The notes beneath the pieces are model-generated. The model was not told the origin of the DNA. It saw nothing but the letters and a program-made list of their open reading frames with translations, and made no database searches. Made by a program: the position numbers and the translations under genes. Positions 1-11,661 of a DNA stretch of 64,000 nt are shown in pieces; position 1 is the stretch's first letter; each line of letters opens with the position of its first letter. Origin of the DNA: Erpetoichthys calabaricus (lineage: Eukaryota; Chordata; Cladistia; Polypteriformes; Polypteridae); NCBI RefSeq assembly GCF_900747795.2, contig NC_041394.2, positions 341,311,001 to 341,375,000 on the forward strand. Direction: 5' to 3'.

Positions 1-1580
1 GCTGGTCAGTTGGAGTCAGGACCATCTTTGATGGTAAGCACAAAAGATGAAACCATTCAAAAATTGTTTCAAAGGATATCTATTTTTATTAATAATAAGC
101 ATTAATTAAAATGTCTATAAAAAAAATCAAAAATGTGCAAGTCCAGCGTGCAGTTCCCTCATGATATTTAGGGGTACCTGTTAGTGCTCCAGTGTTCTCT
201 GAATGCTGAAGTCTTACCGGCAGCTCTGTAGAAGGCTGTCAGTTAGGACTTGAATATCTGAAGCACATGAATAACATCACACACAGATACCACACTACCA
301 CGTACTGCTGAGCAGCATCACACATCAGCAGCCACTGACACATGCACACCTGATGACACTGATGTGTGATATTAAAGTGGCTGTGCCAACATGTGGATTG
401 AGGTGTACCCTCTTTAGTTAAAGGGCACAGATCACAGAAGCAGGGCATGTGAGCACAAGTCGCCATCAGCAATCCATGTCACTTTCTGCTGTCTACTGCC
501 ACTCACTTCATCACCATTTAGACCACAGCCACTGCTAACATTTCTTTTCAATTCTCTCAAGGCTCATCAAAGGGCATGTTTGCTGGCATGCTGCACTGGC
601 TGCTGCCACTCAAATGTTATTCCCTGCCTGGTCCATAAAATCTGTGCAGAGAGCAGCCATGCCATGCCATCCCACTCGCCAGCTGTTACAATCCTTTCTC
701 ATAACACCTTGTAGATGACTAACAGTGTTGTTTTTTAGAGCTTTCAGGGAATCCTAAAGGTCAGTTAAGGGATCTCCCCGGGACCCCCTTTTCTTCCACG
801 CCATGCCCGTTACACTTCTAGTTTAAGTTTGCAGGAATGTTCTGGAGATACAAAGGTCACTCATGCCCTGCCAATCTTTTCAGATTTTGTTTTACTTTTC
901 TAATTATTTTTTTATTAAAAGTTGGGCCAAATTCACTTGGACCTTCTGTCAATTCCATCTTATGGCTTTGCCTTAACTTTAAATGATGAACTTTTCTGGT
1001 GCCAAGTAGATTTGAAGATCTGATATGAAGTCACAGGATGAGCAGACCAGTTTTTCAATATAATGGTGGTAAAGAGCACACAGGTCAAGTGCCCGCCTCA
1101 ACGTGTGTAATCCTGCATGGGGACCAAGTGGGACCAGACTGTAGTCTCTGATGCAGGCCGGTCAGTAAAAGGCTTCTGGTCAAAGTGGAAGCTGCTCACA
1201 ATTGGAGATAAATCTCCAATGAGAATTTGAAATCACCAGTTTCTTTTATTCTGGCAGAGCATACATTGAAACCAAGTGAGACAGTTTGAATAGGAGTTGA
1301 GGAGGTGGCCTGTTTAATTTATTATTGCTATTGAGTTAGTAGCCATCTTTATCCAAGTTCTTATATAAAGGCAACCAAAAACATGCACAGTGGGAGAGAT
1401 TAAAAAGTGTAAAGTTTACAATCAAAACATCAGCATAAATGAGAATTCATAAACCTTCTGCTGTTTAATGCATGTTGGCAGATGGGTTTGGGGTCCTTTA
1501 TCTGAAATTACAGGGAATCAGTCCAATGGAGACGGATATGGTACACATCGTTGAGCTGGATTAGTGAAGAGCACGGCCAA
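1..1580. other. No gene recognised
   Basis: This stretch is AT-rich with scattered stops in all frames. The only longer open frame, a 77-codon one on the minus strand near 239-472, has no recognisable domain. I see no repeat family that I can name here. Confidence 0.5.
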
Positions 1581-1589
1581 TCCAGACCT

Positions 1590-2050
1590 GGGGCTTTATG
1601 TGTAACACTGTGCGTAGACTTCACACTAAAAACATGGCGCACAGAGAAAAATGAAAATGTACGTACGCAGAAAATAAAATCCAGATGCATAAATCTGTGC
1701 GTACGCCAAGTTCCACACACTTCCCTCATACAAATCCCAATGAATGTGCACACACTTACAGCCCCTCCCTGACTCCTCCCAGAATTTTGCATATTTTAAT
1801 ATGCAAATCAATATAAATAGTCCCTTTTCTAGTGTTTTGTTAAAAGACAATAGCACAAGTCCATGAAAAAAAAAGTATTTCTGCAAATGCCAAGTGGAAG
1901 CAAAGCAAGAAAAAACATACTATTTGTTGGCTTAGGCAGTGGTATAAGCAAGAAAATAAAATTGATGGAGTGATACAGCGTGGTGGCACTCGAAAGTTCG
2001 AGTTCAGAAAGCCAAGTTCAGAAAGCAAGTTACATTTCTTTAATTGCATG
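1590..2050 (+). mobile_element. PIF/Harbinger-like remnant
   Basis: The stretch has GTGCGTACGC-type motifs near its left side, a TATGCAAAT run and TATAAATA-like DNA, followed by a short region that recalls the start of a fish Harbinger Myb-like reading frame (after 1840). No right terminal repeat was found, so it looks like one end of a decayed element. The family call rests on memory of similar fish repeats rather than on a preserved transposase. Confidence 0.35.
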
Positions 2051-3660
2051 AGGCTCCCTACTGAGAGTATTTTGTCCCCATCTGGGATGCCATAGAAAAG
2101 GGGGCATACTCTGTTTTTTCTCCCTGGGATGCTTGTAGTGGGGTTTGTGTGTGTCAGTTAACTGGCAATAAACTCCACAAAGTATTCACCATGCCAATCC
2201 GCTCTGCTGCGTTTCTTTATCAACGACCAACATCTAAGCCAACCCAAGGAAGGTCGGTCACACAAACATTAATGCAGAGGCGAGCAGCACCTCACAGCTG
2301 AGTGAATCTGCTTTACCAAAGACCCCACCTACACTGAGCCACGTACAGTGAACGACTCATTGATAGCCGAGGTTCAGTGCAATCCAATGGTGTCATCTAT
2401 GATTGGTCATTCATATTCTGTGTCACACCTGGATGTAAAAGTTAGGAAATAAACCGAATGTGGGACATCTCATCTTTACCTGCCATCATGCACACAGCTT
2501 CTGCGAGAGAGCAGGGGATTGTTTGATGGATGTGCAATAAGGCTTGAAGTTTGTATTAGGAAAATGGCCTCCTCTTCTTCAAAAAAGAAAACATATGGTT
2601 GAGGAAGTCCTACAGAAGTTACAGAATGCTAGAGATACATTTCAAATTGGGGAAAAAAACAGATCACTCCCCTTTTCTGTACTCTCAGATCATTGTCAGT
2701 TGGTTGAACCCATTAAAGAAAAGTACATAGCAAGCGGTTACATTTTTAAATTGCATATTTCACTAATGAAAGAGAGCGGGCAACATAGAAACTTATGATT
2801 TATTTGAAACACTCACTTGAGTGTGTAAAAACACCATGGCTGATTTTGATTGACTTGTGGGTTTATCTGTAACATACACAAACAACTAAAAATATGGCGG
2901 TGTCCCGCTGGTGTGTAAGTGGTTAAACATTCAACGCTTTTCAAAATGCCAGAAAGCTGAATAGACATTTGGTTTATGGCTTTGTAACGCTCATGTAGTT
3001 GATCAAAATCCGGGTCACTTTCTGCCAGAATTTCTATTGACATTACATTACTACACATAGCAAAGTCGTGATCACACCTTATCTCAGTGGACGGACTACC
3101 AGTTGGCTCTGTGATTATCAGCCATTGCACATTAGAAGCCTCTACACAGCAACAGCTCCTTCACAAATGCAAGGTTATATAAGATGACAACAGCGTAAGC
3201 CAAACGCCTGTCATGTTAGCCTAAAAAGAGTGTCAGCACACACGACTTAAAACAGCTCCTTACATTGGTGGTTGTCAGTTCAGAATTCAAACACATACAA
3301 TCACACAAGTAAGTGAAAAAATAAGGCACCGTACCTTGTGTATCACAGTCCTTTTATATTTGGTATCTTCTGTTATTTCTGTTATATAAGCTGACTTGGT
3401 CTGGTAGTTTTCTGACTACAGTGTAGCCATGTTTGTTGAGGGTTTCCAAAATAGTTCCAAAATGAGGCTGCTGGAAAGATTCAAGCATTAAGCATGACAC
3501 ACACACACAAAGTTCACAGGCCAAGCCATTTCATTTCTTAAAAAGTTTAGTAAAATTCAAAGCAAAAACAGTTCACATAAACAGTTAAGAAAAAAATGGT
3601 AACATACACAAATACACACAAAAAGAAAACTTCCTGCTATGAAGTATCAGTTTAAGGCTT
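2051..3660. other. No gene recognised
   Basis: There are two short open frames (84 codons plus at 2544, 105 codons minus at 2813) without recognisable motifs, compositional bias or splice context. The AATAAA near 2170 is isolated. I see nothing else that I can support. Confidence 0.45.
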
Positions 3661-3665
3661 CTGTA

Positions 3666-4315
3666 CAGTACTCTCCATAATGATTGGGACAATGACACAT
3701 TTCTCCATGATTTCTCTCCGCTGTTCCACAAAATCTTACAAATCAGATAATTCAGATGTGATTAAAGTTCACCTTGCATACTTTCATTTAAGGGGATTTG
3801 CAGACATTTCAGTCACACAACACTTTTTCTATCGGCTCCCACCATTTGAGGGCACCACAGTGTTTCCATGTAGAAATGACACCATGTAGGAATGACAATA
3901 TTTTTTTTCCATTGGTCCCCACATTTCAGAGCACCACAAGGTTTGGGACACAGCAATGGCGGGTCTATTAAAACCGTCGTCGTATTTAGGACTTTGTCAC
4001 ATACCACTTGCATGCAATGACTGCTTCAAGTCTGCGATTCATAAACATCAGCAGGTGCTGAGGCTCCTCTCTGGTGATGCTCTGCCAAGCCACTAAAGCA
4101 GCCATCTTCAGCTCCTGCTCGTCTGGGTGGCTTGTCCCTTTAAGTTTTCTCTTCAGGATATGGAAACCCTGCTCAGTTGGATTAAAATCGGGTGACTGGT
4201 CCAGTTTTTTAGCAGGAGAAGAAAGGGAAGTCAAGGAAAGATGTGTCTTTGGCCCAAACATTATGGATGGCTCTGAACCATAGGTACAATTCATAAATTT
4301 TTCATATGTTATCAC
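3666..4315 (-). mobile_element. Tc1/mariner element remnant (family 1)
   Basis: A terminal repeat begins after a TA at 3664-3665 with a sequence related to CAGTGCCCTCCATAATG, and the same terminus recurs at 38127. On the minus strand an open frame at 4315-3986 matches the C-terminal third of a Tc1 transposase. It carries a degraded SPDxNPxEqxxhxlKrKLkG block (usually [18 protein letters not shown]) and ends in a typical RRLEAVI segment. The N-terminal DNA-binding half and the other inverted repeat are missing, so this is a truncated, inactive copy. Confidence 0.75.
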
Positions 4316-4854
4316 ATATGCTATGATATATGATCATACAACTGTATGCTTCTATACCCTTCTATTTTCAACTTATTCTTATTGCTTCTGTGTCTGGACT
4401 TTTACTGTGCATTTAGGTTTTTTATTTCTCTTAACTTATTTGCTATCTTTAATTATTCTGATTAGTGCTCTTAAGTTTGTTTCCATTATCTTAATTTGGA
4501 TGTGGGGATTACTTTTCTGGATTTAATTTTTGTGGAAGCTCTCCTGGCATATACTTCAGTAGGGATTTGTTACACTTAAAAGTAACAGAATGTTATCTCC
4601 TCTTTAACTTCAACTGACCACTGGACTCTATCCTGTCCTCTTAAGGTCCTGCTCGAGTTGCATTATTGTGGTCTTGTCTGTTCCACTGTGGTTGGGTCAC
4701 CAGTATCGTCTATCAGAACTGTCACCATATTGGAGGTCTCTTTATCTCTCACCTACCCTACTGACAAGTGAAGAGATAGGCACCTTATTAACATGTGAGA
4801 CATGCAGGCACAATTAATTACTTTCTTAGGCGCTTTTTCATACTATTAGTACTT
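4316..4854. other. Intergenic or 3' UTR stretch
   Basis: This AT-rich sequence lies immediately downstream of the minus-strand zinc-finger stop codon and could hold its 3' UTR. No coding signal or repeat family was recognised. Confidence 0.4.
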
Positions 4855-5814
<960 letters not shown>

Positions 5815-6138
5815 TTATTTTCAATCCACTGCCCTTTTATTGACATTGAGTCATAAAGTTAAATAAATTCTATTGAAATTATGAACAAACATTTATAAGC
5901 AATCATAAAACATAAACTGCACATGAAAGGAACCTCAATTTGATCATATCTTCTTCTGTATTATAAATATTTACCACATTGACATAATGACTGGAGTCAA
6001 GATGCTGAAACAGTAAACTAAATAGATTAGACAGAAACAAATGATTTTTGGTCATATTTTGATAACTAAATTACAATCATTTGGACATTACACCCTTAAA
6101 ATATTATTCAACCTTGTATGTATATGTATGTATATGTA

Positions 6139-6140
6139 TG

Positions 6141-6198
<58 letters not shown>
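6139..6198. repeat. (AT)n microsatellite
   Basis: About 30 AT units adjoin the left end of the inverted element. A shorter AT run lies at its right end (about 6838-6855), so the element seems to sit inside an AT repeat. Confidence 0.95.
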
Positions 6199-6201
<3 letters not shown>

Positions 6202-6374
6202 TGGTATTCGTAGTCTGAATCACAATCTGATTGTATGGGTGGTTACCTACCAGGTAACGCTTGTGGTTGGGGTTGGTCAGCAAGTCGGCTAACATCCGCC
6301 ACGGTGTCCTCTTTCAGTTGCGAGGAAGCAGATCATAGAATGGATGAAATAGTTTTACTGTCAAATAATACAAA

Positions 6375-6422
6375 GAGTATGCAACACGTGTTTCGCCCTA
6401 ATTCTGGGCTCATCGGGCGTAC
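6375..6422 (-). ncRNA. Degenerate hammerhead ribozyme copy
   Basis: This is the minus-strand counterpart of the plus-strand hammerhead. Stem II (GCCC/GGGC) and GAAAC are kept. The core CTGATGA reads CCGATGA, the cleavage triplet is GTT instead of GTC, and stem I has a C-A mismatch. Loss of the conserved U4 should abolish or greatly reduce cleavage (inference). Confidence 0.6.
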
Positions 6423-6679
6423 ACACTCACTGCACTCCCCTCTCGGGGAACCGAACCTCGGACGTCAGCACCAGAGGCAAAGCCTCTAACGTTGTGCCAC
6501 GGTGTGTGGTTTGTTCATTTGACAGCATGTACATGGCAGATGTTAGCCGACTTGCTGACCAACCGCAAGCGTTACCTGGTAGGTAACCACCCATACAATC
6601 AGATTGTGATTCAGACTACGAATACCATGAATGTAATAACCCCGATCTACATGCTGTCAAATGAACGAACCACATGCCG

Positions 6680-6726
6680 TGGCGCAACATTAGAGGCTTC
6701 GCCGCTGACGTCTGAGGTTCGGTTCC
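6680..6726 (+). promoter_or_regulatory. tRNA-like Pol III internal promoter (A and B boxes)
   Basis: An A-box-like TGGCGCAAC starts at 6680 and a B-box-like GGTTCGGTTCC lies at 6716-6726 (consensus GGTTCGANTCC, one mismatch), 36 nt apart. The inverted partner keeps its B box at 6457-6447 on the minus strand. Spacing and order fit a type 2 Pol III promoter; activity is not shown. Confidence 0.5.
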
Positions 6727-6750
6727 CCAATAGGGGAGTGCAGTGAGTGC

Positions 6751-6796
6751 GTACGCCTGATGAGCCCAGAATTAGGGCGAAACACGTGTCGCGTAC
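6751..6796 (+). ncRNA. Type I hammerhead self-cleaving ribozyme
   Basis: All conserved parts are present in order. Stem I 5' strand GTACGC (6751-6756), core CTGATGA (6757-6763), stem II GCCC (6764-6767) with loop AGAATTA and partner GGGC (6775-6778), GAAAC (6779-6783), a very short stem III around ACGT, cleavage triplet GTC ending at 6790, and stem I 3' strand GCGTAC (6791-6796). Stem I pairs over 6 of 6 and stem II over 4 of 4 positions. Such minimal stem III is typical of hammerheads in Penelope-like elements and Sm-alpha SINEs, where cleavage is thought to need dimers or tandem copies. Predicted cleavage is after C6790. Confidence 0.82.
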
Positions 6797-7222
6797 TCTT
6801 TGCATTATTTGACAGTAAAACTATTTCATCCATGCAGATATATATATATATATATTATTACCAAACTAACCCGAATGGTTAACACAAGCAGATCATGACA
6901 CTCTCCCTCTAACTAGTAATAAAGATTCGCCTAGTGGGCAACAGAGGAGTAGAAATCCAAAACTCCAGTCAACAAATTTAGAGGAAGTACAACTCTAGGG
7001 GGGTCTGTGGTCAAAATGAATAGACAAGGTCATCTCAGAGCCAAGCTTCCAGACATTCTACAATGTCATAAATGCACATTGGACAGTCTAATAATGGGAT
7101 TTGAGTTCTTTCACAATTAAATCCCAGGCGCTGGTGTTACTTTAATGAACACAAAGAAGCTCTCACACTGCCCAATAACAGTTTATATCTGCACTTGCTA
7201 TGTCTCTAATTCACTGAAAAAT

Positions 7223-7237
7223 CCCCCCCCCCCCCCC
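7223..7237. repeat. Poly(C) tract
   Basis: A run of about 15 C lies just inside the intron, downstream of the first coding exon of zinc-finger gene 1. Confidence 0.85.
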
Positions 7238-7285
7238 TTTTCACCATTAAGTATCAAATATCACACATTTTTATTTCACACTTAC

Positions 7286-7625
7286 GTTCTCCAGACTGAG
7301 GTGTAGGTGACGGCTGACCTTCCTGAGTTGTAACAGATGACACTTCCTCAGTCCCTGTTGTGTCAGACTGTAATGATTCAGATGTCAACTTGAGGTGAAC
7401 ACACTCCATACTTTTTTGTCTGTGTGTCTCAATGCTGACAGACGTCTCCTCGGCCTCTTCTTTAATGCCCAGAGTTACCAGTTCATGATCCTCATTCTTA
7501 ATGCACTGACTCTCCTGGTTAGGGTGGGCAGACTCCCATTCACCGTCCTCCTCATCCTTAATATTTACTGCCTTTGTCTCCATGGAATTTATGCCGGCCT
7601 CAGACGTCTCCTCTTTCACATCCAT
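7286..7625 (-). CDS. Zinc-finger gene 1, acidic N-terminal exon
   Basis: This is the first coding exon of the minus-strand gene. The ATG at 7625-7623 follows AAG and precedes G, a fair Kozak context. A plausible acceptor (TATCAACAG) ends at 7663, giving a 5' UTR start at 7662. The donor is GTAAGT-like at 7285-7280 and leaves phase 1, matching the finger exon. The 113 residues encoded are rich in Glu and Asp and repeat psi-K-x-E motifs (for example IKDEE, IKNE, IKEEA), which resemble acidic-flanked sumoylation sites. This kind of acidic leader is common in fish multi-finger genes; no KRAB, SCAN or BTB domain is seen. A candidate untranslated first exon lies near 17.5 kb. Confidence 0.8.
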
Positions 7626-7662
7626 CTTGGAGTTACACTAAATGTCAGCTGCTTCTTCTTTA

Positions 7663-8897
7663 CTGTTGATAGAACAGGATTTAATTACGTCAATACATAT
7701 AAACCACATCTATAAATTTATCAGATTTCCTTTTCACAGCACTCTCTCCATTAATGTTATGCCTGGTCAGACATCTTACAGCATTCACACTACAGCATAT
7801 TCTCCATACCAGACTAGTAAGTGTGGAGTGAAGGTCCTTCAGGCTTGTGGAGGACCACCTCACATAGCTGTGGCCCGCCCAGTATACACTACTTAGCTTA
7901 CATGTATTGTCTTTAAAAGTAAAAGTGCTGAATGGCAGGCCTCTGGATTTGCTTCACGTGTTATTTTAACTTAAGAAGTGATTAATGAATTTCTATGACA
8001 ACTTAGTGGGAACAGCATGGGGATTTTAGCATGAAAGCCCAGTATCATGTATCAAGGTAAAGATTACAATATGTGGCGTAAGAGAACTGACCGATACAAT
8101 AAAATAAAAGCAGCCAATGTAATGTATTCAACACGGCAGGCATGAAGAGGAGTTGGTATTCTACCTCAAAGAGCAACAAGCAATCAAAGGAGAGTTACAC
8201 ACTGTAGCTACTAGGGGGCATCACACAGCCCCAAACTCTTAACACAACTTTACAGACACTGTTCCAGGTGCAAATACGTGAATTTATTTTCAGAAATACC
8301 TTACACACACTCCACTCCAACAATATCATTCTTCCCTTCTCTGAAGCTTCAGGTGAGCTTCATCTGACTATGACTCCCCAGCTAAAGTGGAGAAGCTCAG
8401 TCTATAATAGACCCTGAAGTACTTCTGGTGCTACCACATTGCACCCAGGAAGCATTTCCGGGTCAGATAGAACCTTCCCATGATAGGAATGTCTGGCTCC
8501 AGTAGCTCCCCAAAAGGACTGCACACTAACACTACATCTCCCATGCAGCTCTTTGGGTGTCACATCGGCAGCTATACCAGAAAGATACTGCCACCCAGTG
8601 TACTGGAGGAACACAACTCTTCCATCTCTTGTTTATAATGGCCTCCTCACCAGGAAATGCAGCACTAATCAACCTGCCCATCCTTCTCCTTCCACTATAA
8701 AGGCCTCCTGGCCTGGTAAGGAACCATCCACCCTGAATGGGATGCCAGCCAACCTGTGTTATCTATGACAGCATTCAACAACTGGAGGACATTTTGTACA
8801 ACTGATGGGTTTGTACTCCATAAAACCGGTATGGTTACTTGCAGAGCTACTGCTGTACTGCTCCATGAAAGTTTGGTCTGGAGTCTGAGGCCCTGAC
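7663..8897. other. Intron or intergenic DNA, no gene recognised
   Basis: If the first exon near 17.5 kb is right, this is intron of zinc-finger gene 1. Part of it (about 8200-8780) is less AT-rich and looks like an old interspersed repeat, but I cannot name a family. No coding frame with recognisable motifs. Confidence 0.4.
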
Positions 8898-9112
8898 TTA
8901 AGGTTTAAGGTTTCTTTATTTAGTCATGTTTACACAAGAAAACATGAAATTTGCCTTCTCAGTTGCATCTAATAACAGACAGAATGAAATAAAACAAGAC
9001 AAATAGAAACAAGAAAGGTTAAGGTAAGGCAGTTAGATAATACATATTTACACCAAAAAAAAAAAAGGGTTACAGGATATATATCAAAACCTTAATCATT
9101 ATCTCCGATATT

Positions 9113-9462
9113 CCATCCATTTTCCAACCCGCTGAATCCAAACACAGGGTCACGGGGTCTGCTGGAGTCAATCCCAGCCAACACTGGGCACAAGGCAGGA
9201 ACCAATCCTGGGCAGGGTGCCAACCCACCGCAGGACACACACAAACACACCCACACACCAAGCACACACTAGGGCCAATTTAGAATCGCCAATCCTCCTA
9301 ACCTGCATGTCTTTGAACTGTGGGAGGAAACCAGAGCGCCCGGAGGAAACCCACGCAGACATGGGGAGAACATGCAAACTCCATACAAGAAGAACCCGGG
9401 AAGCGAACCCGGATATCCTAACTGCGAGGCAGCAGCGCTACCACTGCGCCACAGTGCCACCC
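9113..9462 (-). mobile_element. SINE-A, full length, minus
   Basis: This is a tRNA-headed SINE of about 350 bp. On the minus strand it starts with a head containing TGGCGCAGTGGTAGCGCTG (A box region) and a GGGTTCGCTTCC B box. A fish SINE core follows (GCATGTTCTCCCCATGTCTG, AAAGACATGCAGGTTAGG), and the 3' part ends in GGTTGGAAAATGGATGGA. It is flanked by a 12-bp target duplication, ATCTCCGATATT at 9101-9112 and ATCTCCAATATT at 9463-9474, and it is inserted in the 3' portion of the L2-like LINE. Confidence 0.92.
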
Positions 9463-9487
9463 ATCTCCAATATTTCTTATTGAAAAG

Positions 9488-10740
9488 TCATATGGCACTA
9501 GGAAGAAAGGAGTTTCTGGAGCGATTTGTGTGGGTTTTCAAAGCGACTATCCTTCCTGACTTACTGAACTTTAGTTCTACATGTAATGGATGTCTGTCAT
9601 CAGTTGAGATGATTTCCAGTTTCTTTAGCATTGCCCTCTGACACACACTAGTCAAATCATCTAAAGCAGCCCCAATAACTTTAGCTGCATACTTTGTAAT
9701 CTGCTGGAGCTTTTTTGAGTTTTGATTTGTCAGACTATTAAACCAGGCAATGAAACTGAAAGTGATCACAGACTGGATCAGACTGCGATAGAAGGACAAC
9801 ATGAGGTCCTTGTCTACTTTAAATAGTTTGAGATTATGGAGGAGAAATAAGCAGTGGTTGCATTTAGAAAATATTTTTTTTTGTATTTGTATTCCAGTCA
9901 AGATTGTTATCTAGGTAAGTTCCTAAGTATTTATATTCAGTCACTATTTCTACCTCCTCTCCCAGAACTACAATAGTTGAACATACAGATTTCTGTCTCT
10001 TAAAATCTAGTATCATTTCTTTGGTCTTTTTTACATTCAGAGTGAGAAAGTTTTTATTGCACCAGTTTACTATCCAGTCCACTTGATTTAGATAGTGGCT
10101 TTCATCCTCCCCAGATAAGCGTCCTATGATCATGGTGTCATCCGCATACTTGATAATGGAGCAGTGGTCATTGTTCTGTCTCAGGTCACTTGTGTACAGA
10201 GTGAACAGTAATGGTGATAAGACACAGCCCTGCGGACTTCCTGTGTTTCAATGAATGGCTATAGATTCTCTATAGTATAGAAAAAGTGTCCTGAACTTTA
10301 ACTGTCTGTGAACGGTTTAAAAGAAAGTTCTGAATCCATAGTGTAACAAATGGGTTTACATTGATACTGTTCAATTTCCCAATCAGTATATGAGGCTGTA
10401 TAGTATTGAACGCTGAAGAAAAATCCAAAAACAGTGCTCTGACATATGAACCAGGCTGATCAAGAAAGGTGTAGATTTGATGTAAGATAACAAGCAGAGC
10501 ATCTTCCACACTTCTGTTTGCACAATAAGCAAATTGATTATTGTCTTGAAAAGTCTTTGTCTCTGTCATTAAAATGTTTTTCACCAAATGTTCAAAGCAT
10601 TTCATTGGGATAGAGGTGAGTGCCACTGGTCTGTAGTCATTTAAACAGCTTGACCTAGAAACCTTAGATACAGGGGTAATGATTGATTGTTTCCACAGAT
10701 TAGGTACAATACCACAGGTCAGAGACCAGTTAAAAAGCAA
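9488..10740 (-). pseudogene. LINE reverse transcriptase fragments
   Basis: Three minus-strand frames (10740-10270, 10133-9864, 9901-9488) encode successive parts of an L2-like reverse transcriptase. Readable motifs are DYRPVALTS, FLDFSSAFNTIQ with the first catalytic Asp, a YADDTMI block around 10.12-10.16 kb holding the second and third, and the C-terminal thumb region ending in RNSFLPSAI. The three frames are separated by frameshifts, so no intact product is made. The 5' third lies beyond the Harbinger insertion. Confidence 0.8.
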
Positions 10741-11257
10741 ATGAAAAACTGGAGAGAGCTGCTTAGAGCAGGACTTTAAGAGCCGACCTGGGGGGTATTT
10801 TTCGTACGTGGATTACTCGCTTAGCCGGATGTAATTGTTGACAATTTGGCCTGATCCTGGATCTGTCGGTTTTTTGAAACTCTTGCTGGAAGTGTTGTCA
10901 TAGCAACACATCCTAATCCTCAAACCTGCTCGGAGCAGGTTTGTTCTACGTAAACAAGGATTAGTTTACACACGTAATCAGTGACGGTGCGTGGAAGTCA
11001 TCCAGTCATGGCTTCGCCGTTCATGAATGAGCGACCAATTGATATTGGTGCGCAAATTATAAGAAGAGAATTTCATATTGGAGAGGGTTTTGCGCGATCG
11101 GCAAGATCCTTTATTGCTCCCGGAAGAAATTCTTTTCGAAAGATACCGCTTTAGCCGAGGGGGAATATTGTATTTCAAAGATTTATTACCACCTTATATT
11201 CAAAGTCAAACTCGGTGAAGTCGGGCTCTCACAACCACACAGACAGTATGCATTGCT

Positions 11258-11560
11258 TTGAGGCTTTTTACAAGCGGCACTTTTTTATATACTGTAGGCG
11301 ATGCGGAAAATCTAACTAAAAGTGCAGTTTGCCAGGCAATTCGTAAAGTCTGTTTGGCTCTGAAAGATTTCCTTTGGGTTTTCATAGTGTTGCCTGGACA
11401 CCTGCGTGTGCAGACAATAAAAGAGGCGTTTCATGCCATTGCAGGTAGGTAATACACAGGCAAAAACACCCACAGTTCCATGAAGAATCTCAATAAGCCT
11501 AACATTCTCATTACCAGGATTTCCAAATGTGATTGGGGCACATGGGACTGATCAGAGTGG
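11258..11560 (+). pseudogene. HARBI1-like transposase fragment
   Basis: The frame from 11258 includes SGTFLYTVGDAENLTKSAVC and a following IRKVCLALKDFLWVF...GHLRVQTIKEAFHAIAG segment, which I recognise as the region of HARBI1-type nucleases before the first DDE aspartate. A GTAGGT donor after IAG and an acceptor (CATTACCAG) near 11518 suggest an intron, then FPNVIG resumes. The sequence loses similarity right after this point, where the first catalytic Asp would be expected, so the catalytic core has been deleted. Confidence 0.75.
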
Positions 11561-11661
11561 AGTTTGATCAAACATTATTTGGAAAATGTACCTCTCCTCC
11601 TGATGAATAATCAGACACATTGTCTTCATCAAATATTTGACCTTCGTCAATATCTCGTTGG

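Larger units (their letters stand above)
6199..6832. mobile_element. Inverted pair of Pol III/hammerhead retroelements
   Basis: The stretch contains two modules, each present twice in opposite orientation. Module A is at 6539-6630 (plus) and 6199-6296 (minus). Module B is at 6649-6832 (plus) and 6341-6533 (minus). The order is A'-B'-A-B, which is not a simple hairpin and suggests tandem plus inverted copies, an arrangement described for Penelope-like elements. Module B carries tRNA-like A and B boxes and then a hammerhead ribozyme. No protein frame is present, so the unit is non-autonomous. It may be a SINE akin to Schistosoma Sm-alpha or the end repeat of a Penelope-like element. It lies in the intron of zinc-finger gene 1, with A-B on the strand opposite to the gene. 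Confidence 0.6.

Noticed and set aside
2080-2260. Possible LTR with AATAAA and TGTG...CACA limits
   Set aside because: No second copy, no target duplication and no internal region seen; too weak to annotate.
6041-6295. Frames on both strands through the AT repeat
   Set aside because: Tyr-Ile repeats are the translation of (AT)n; no gene.
9113-9462. tRNA gene candidates in SINE heads
   Set aside because: A and B boxes are present but the cloverleaf is not complete and the sequence continues into a SINE body with target duplications.
9070-9483. Cys/Trp-rich short proteins on both strands (also at 12.9, 16.8, 18.0, 18.8 and 25.3 kb)
   Set aside because: All lie in SINE-A copies and repeat the same translated SINE text.
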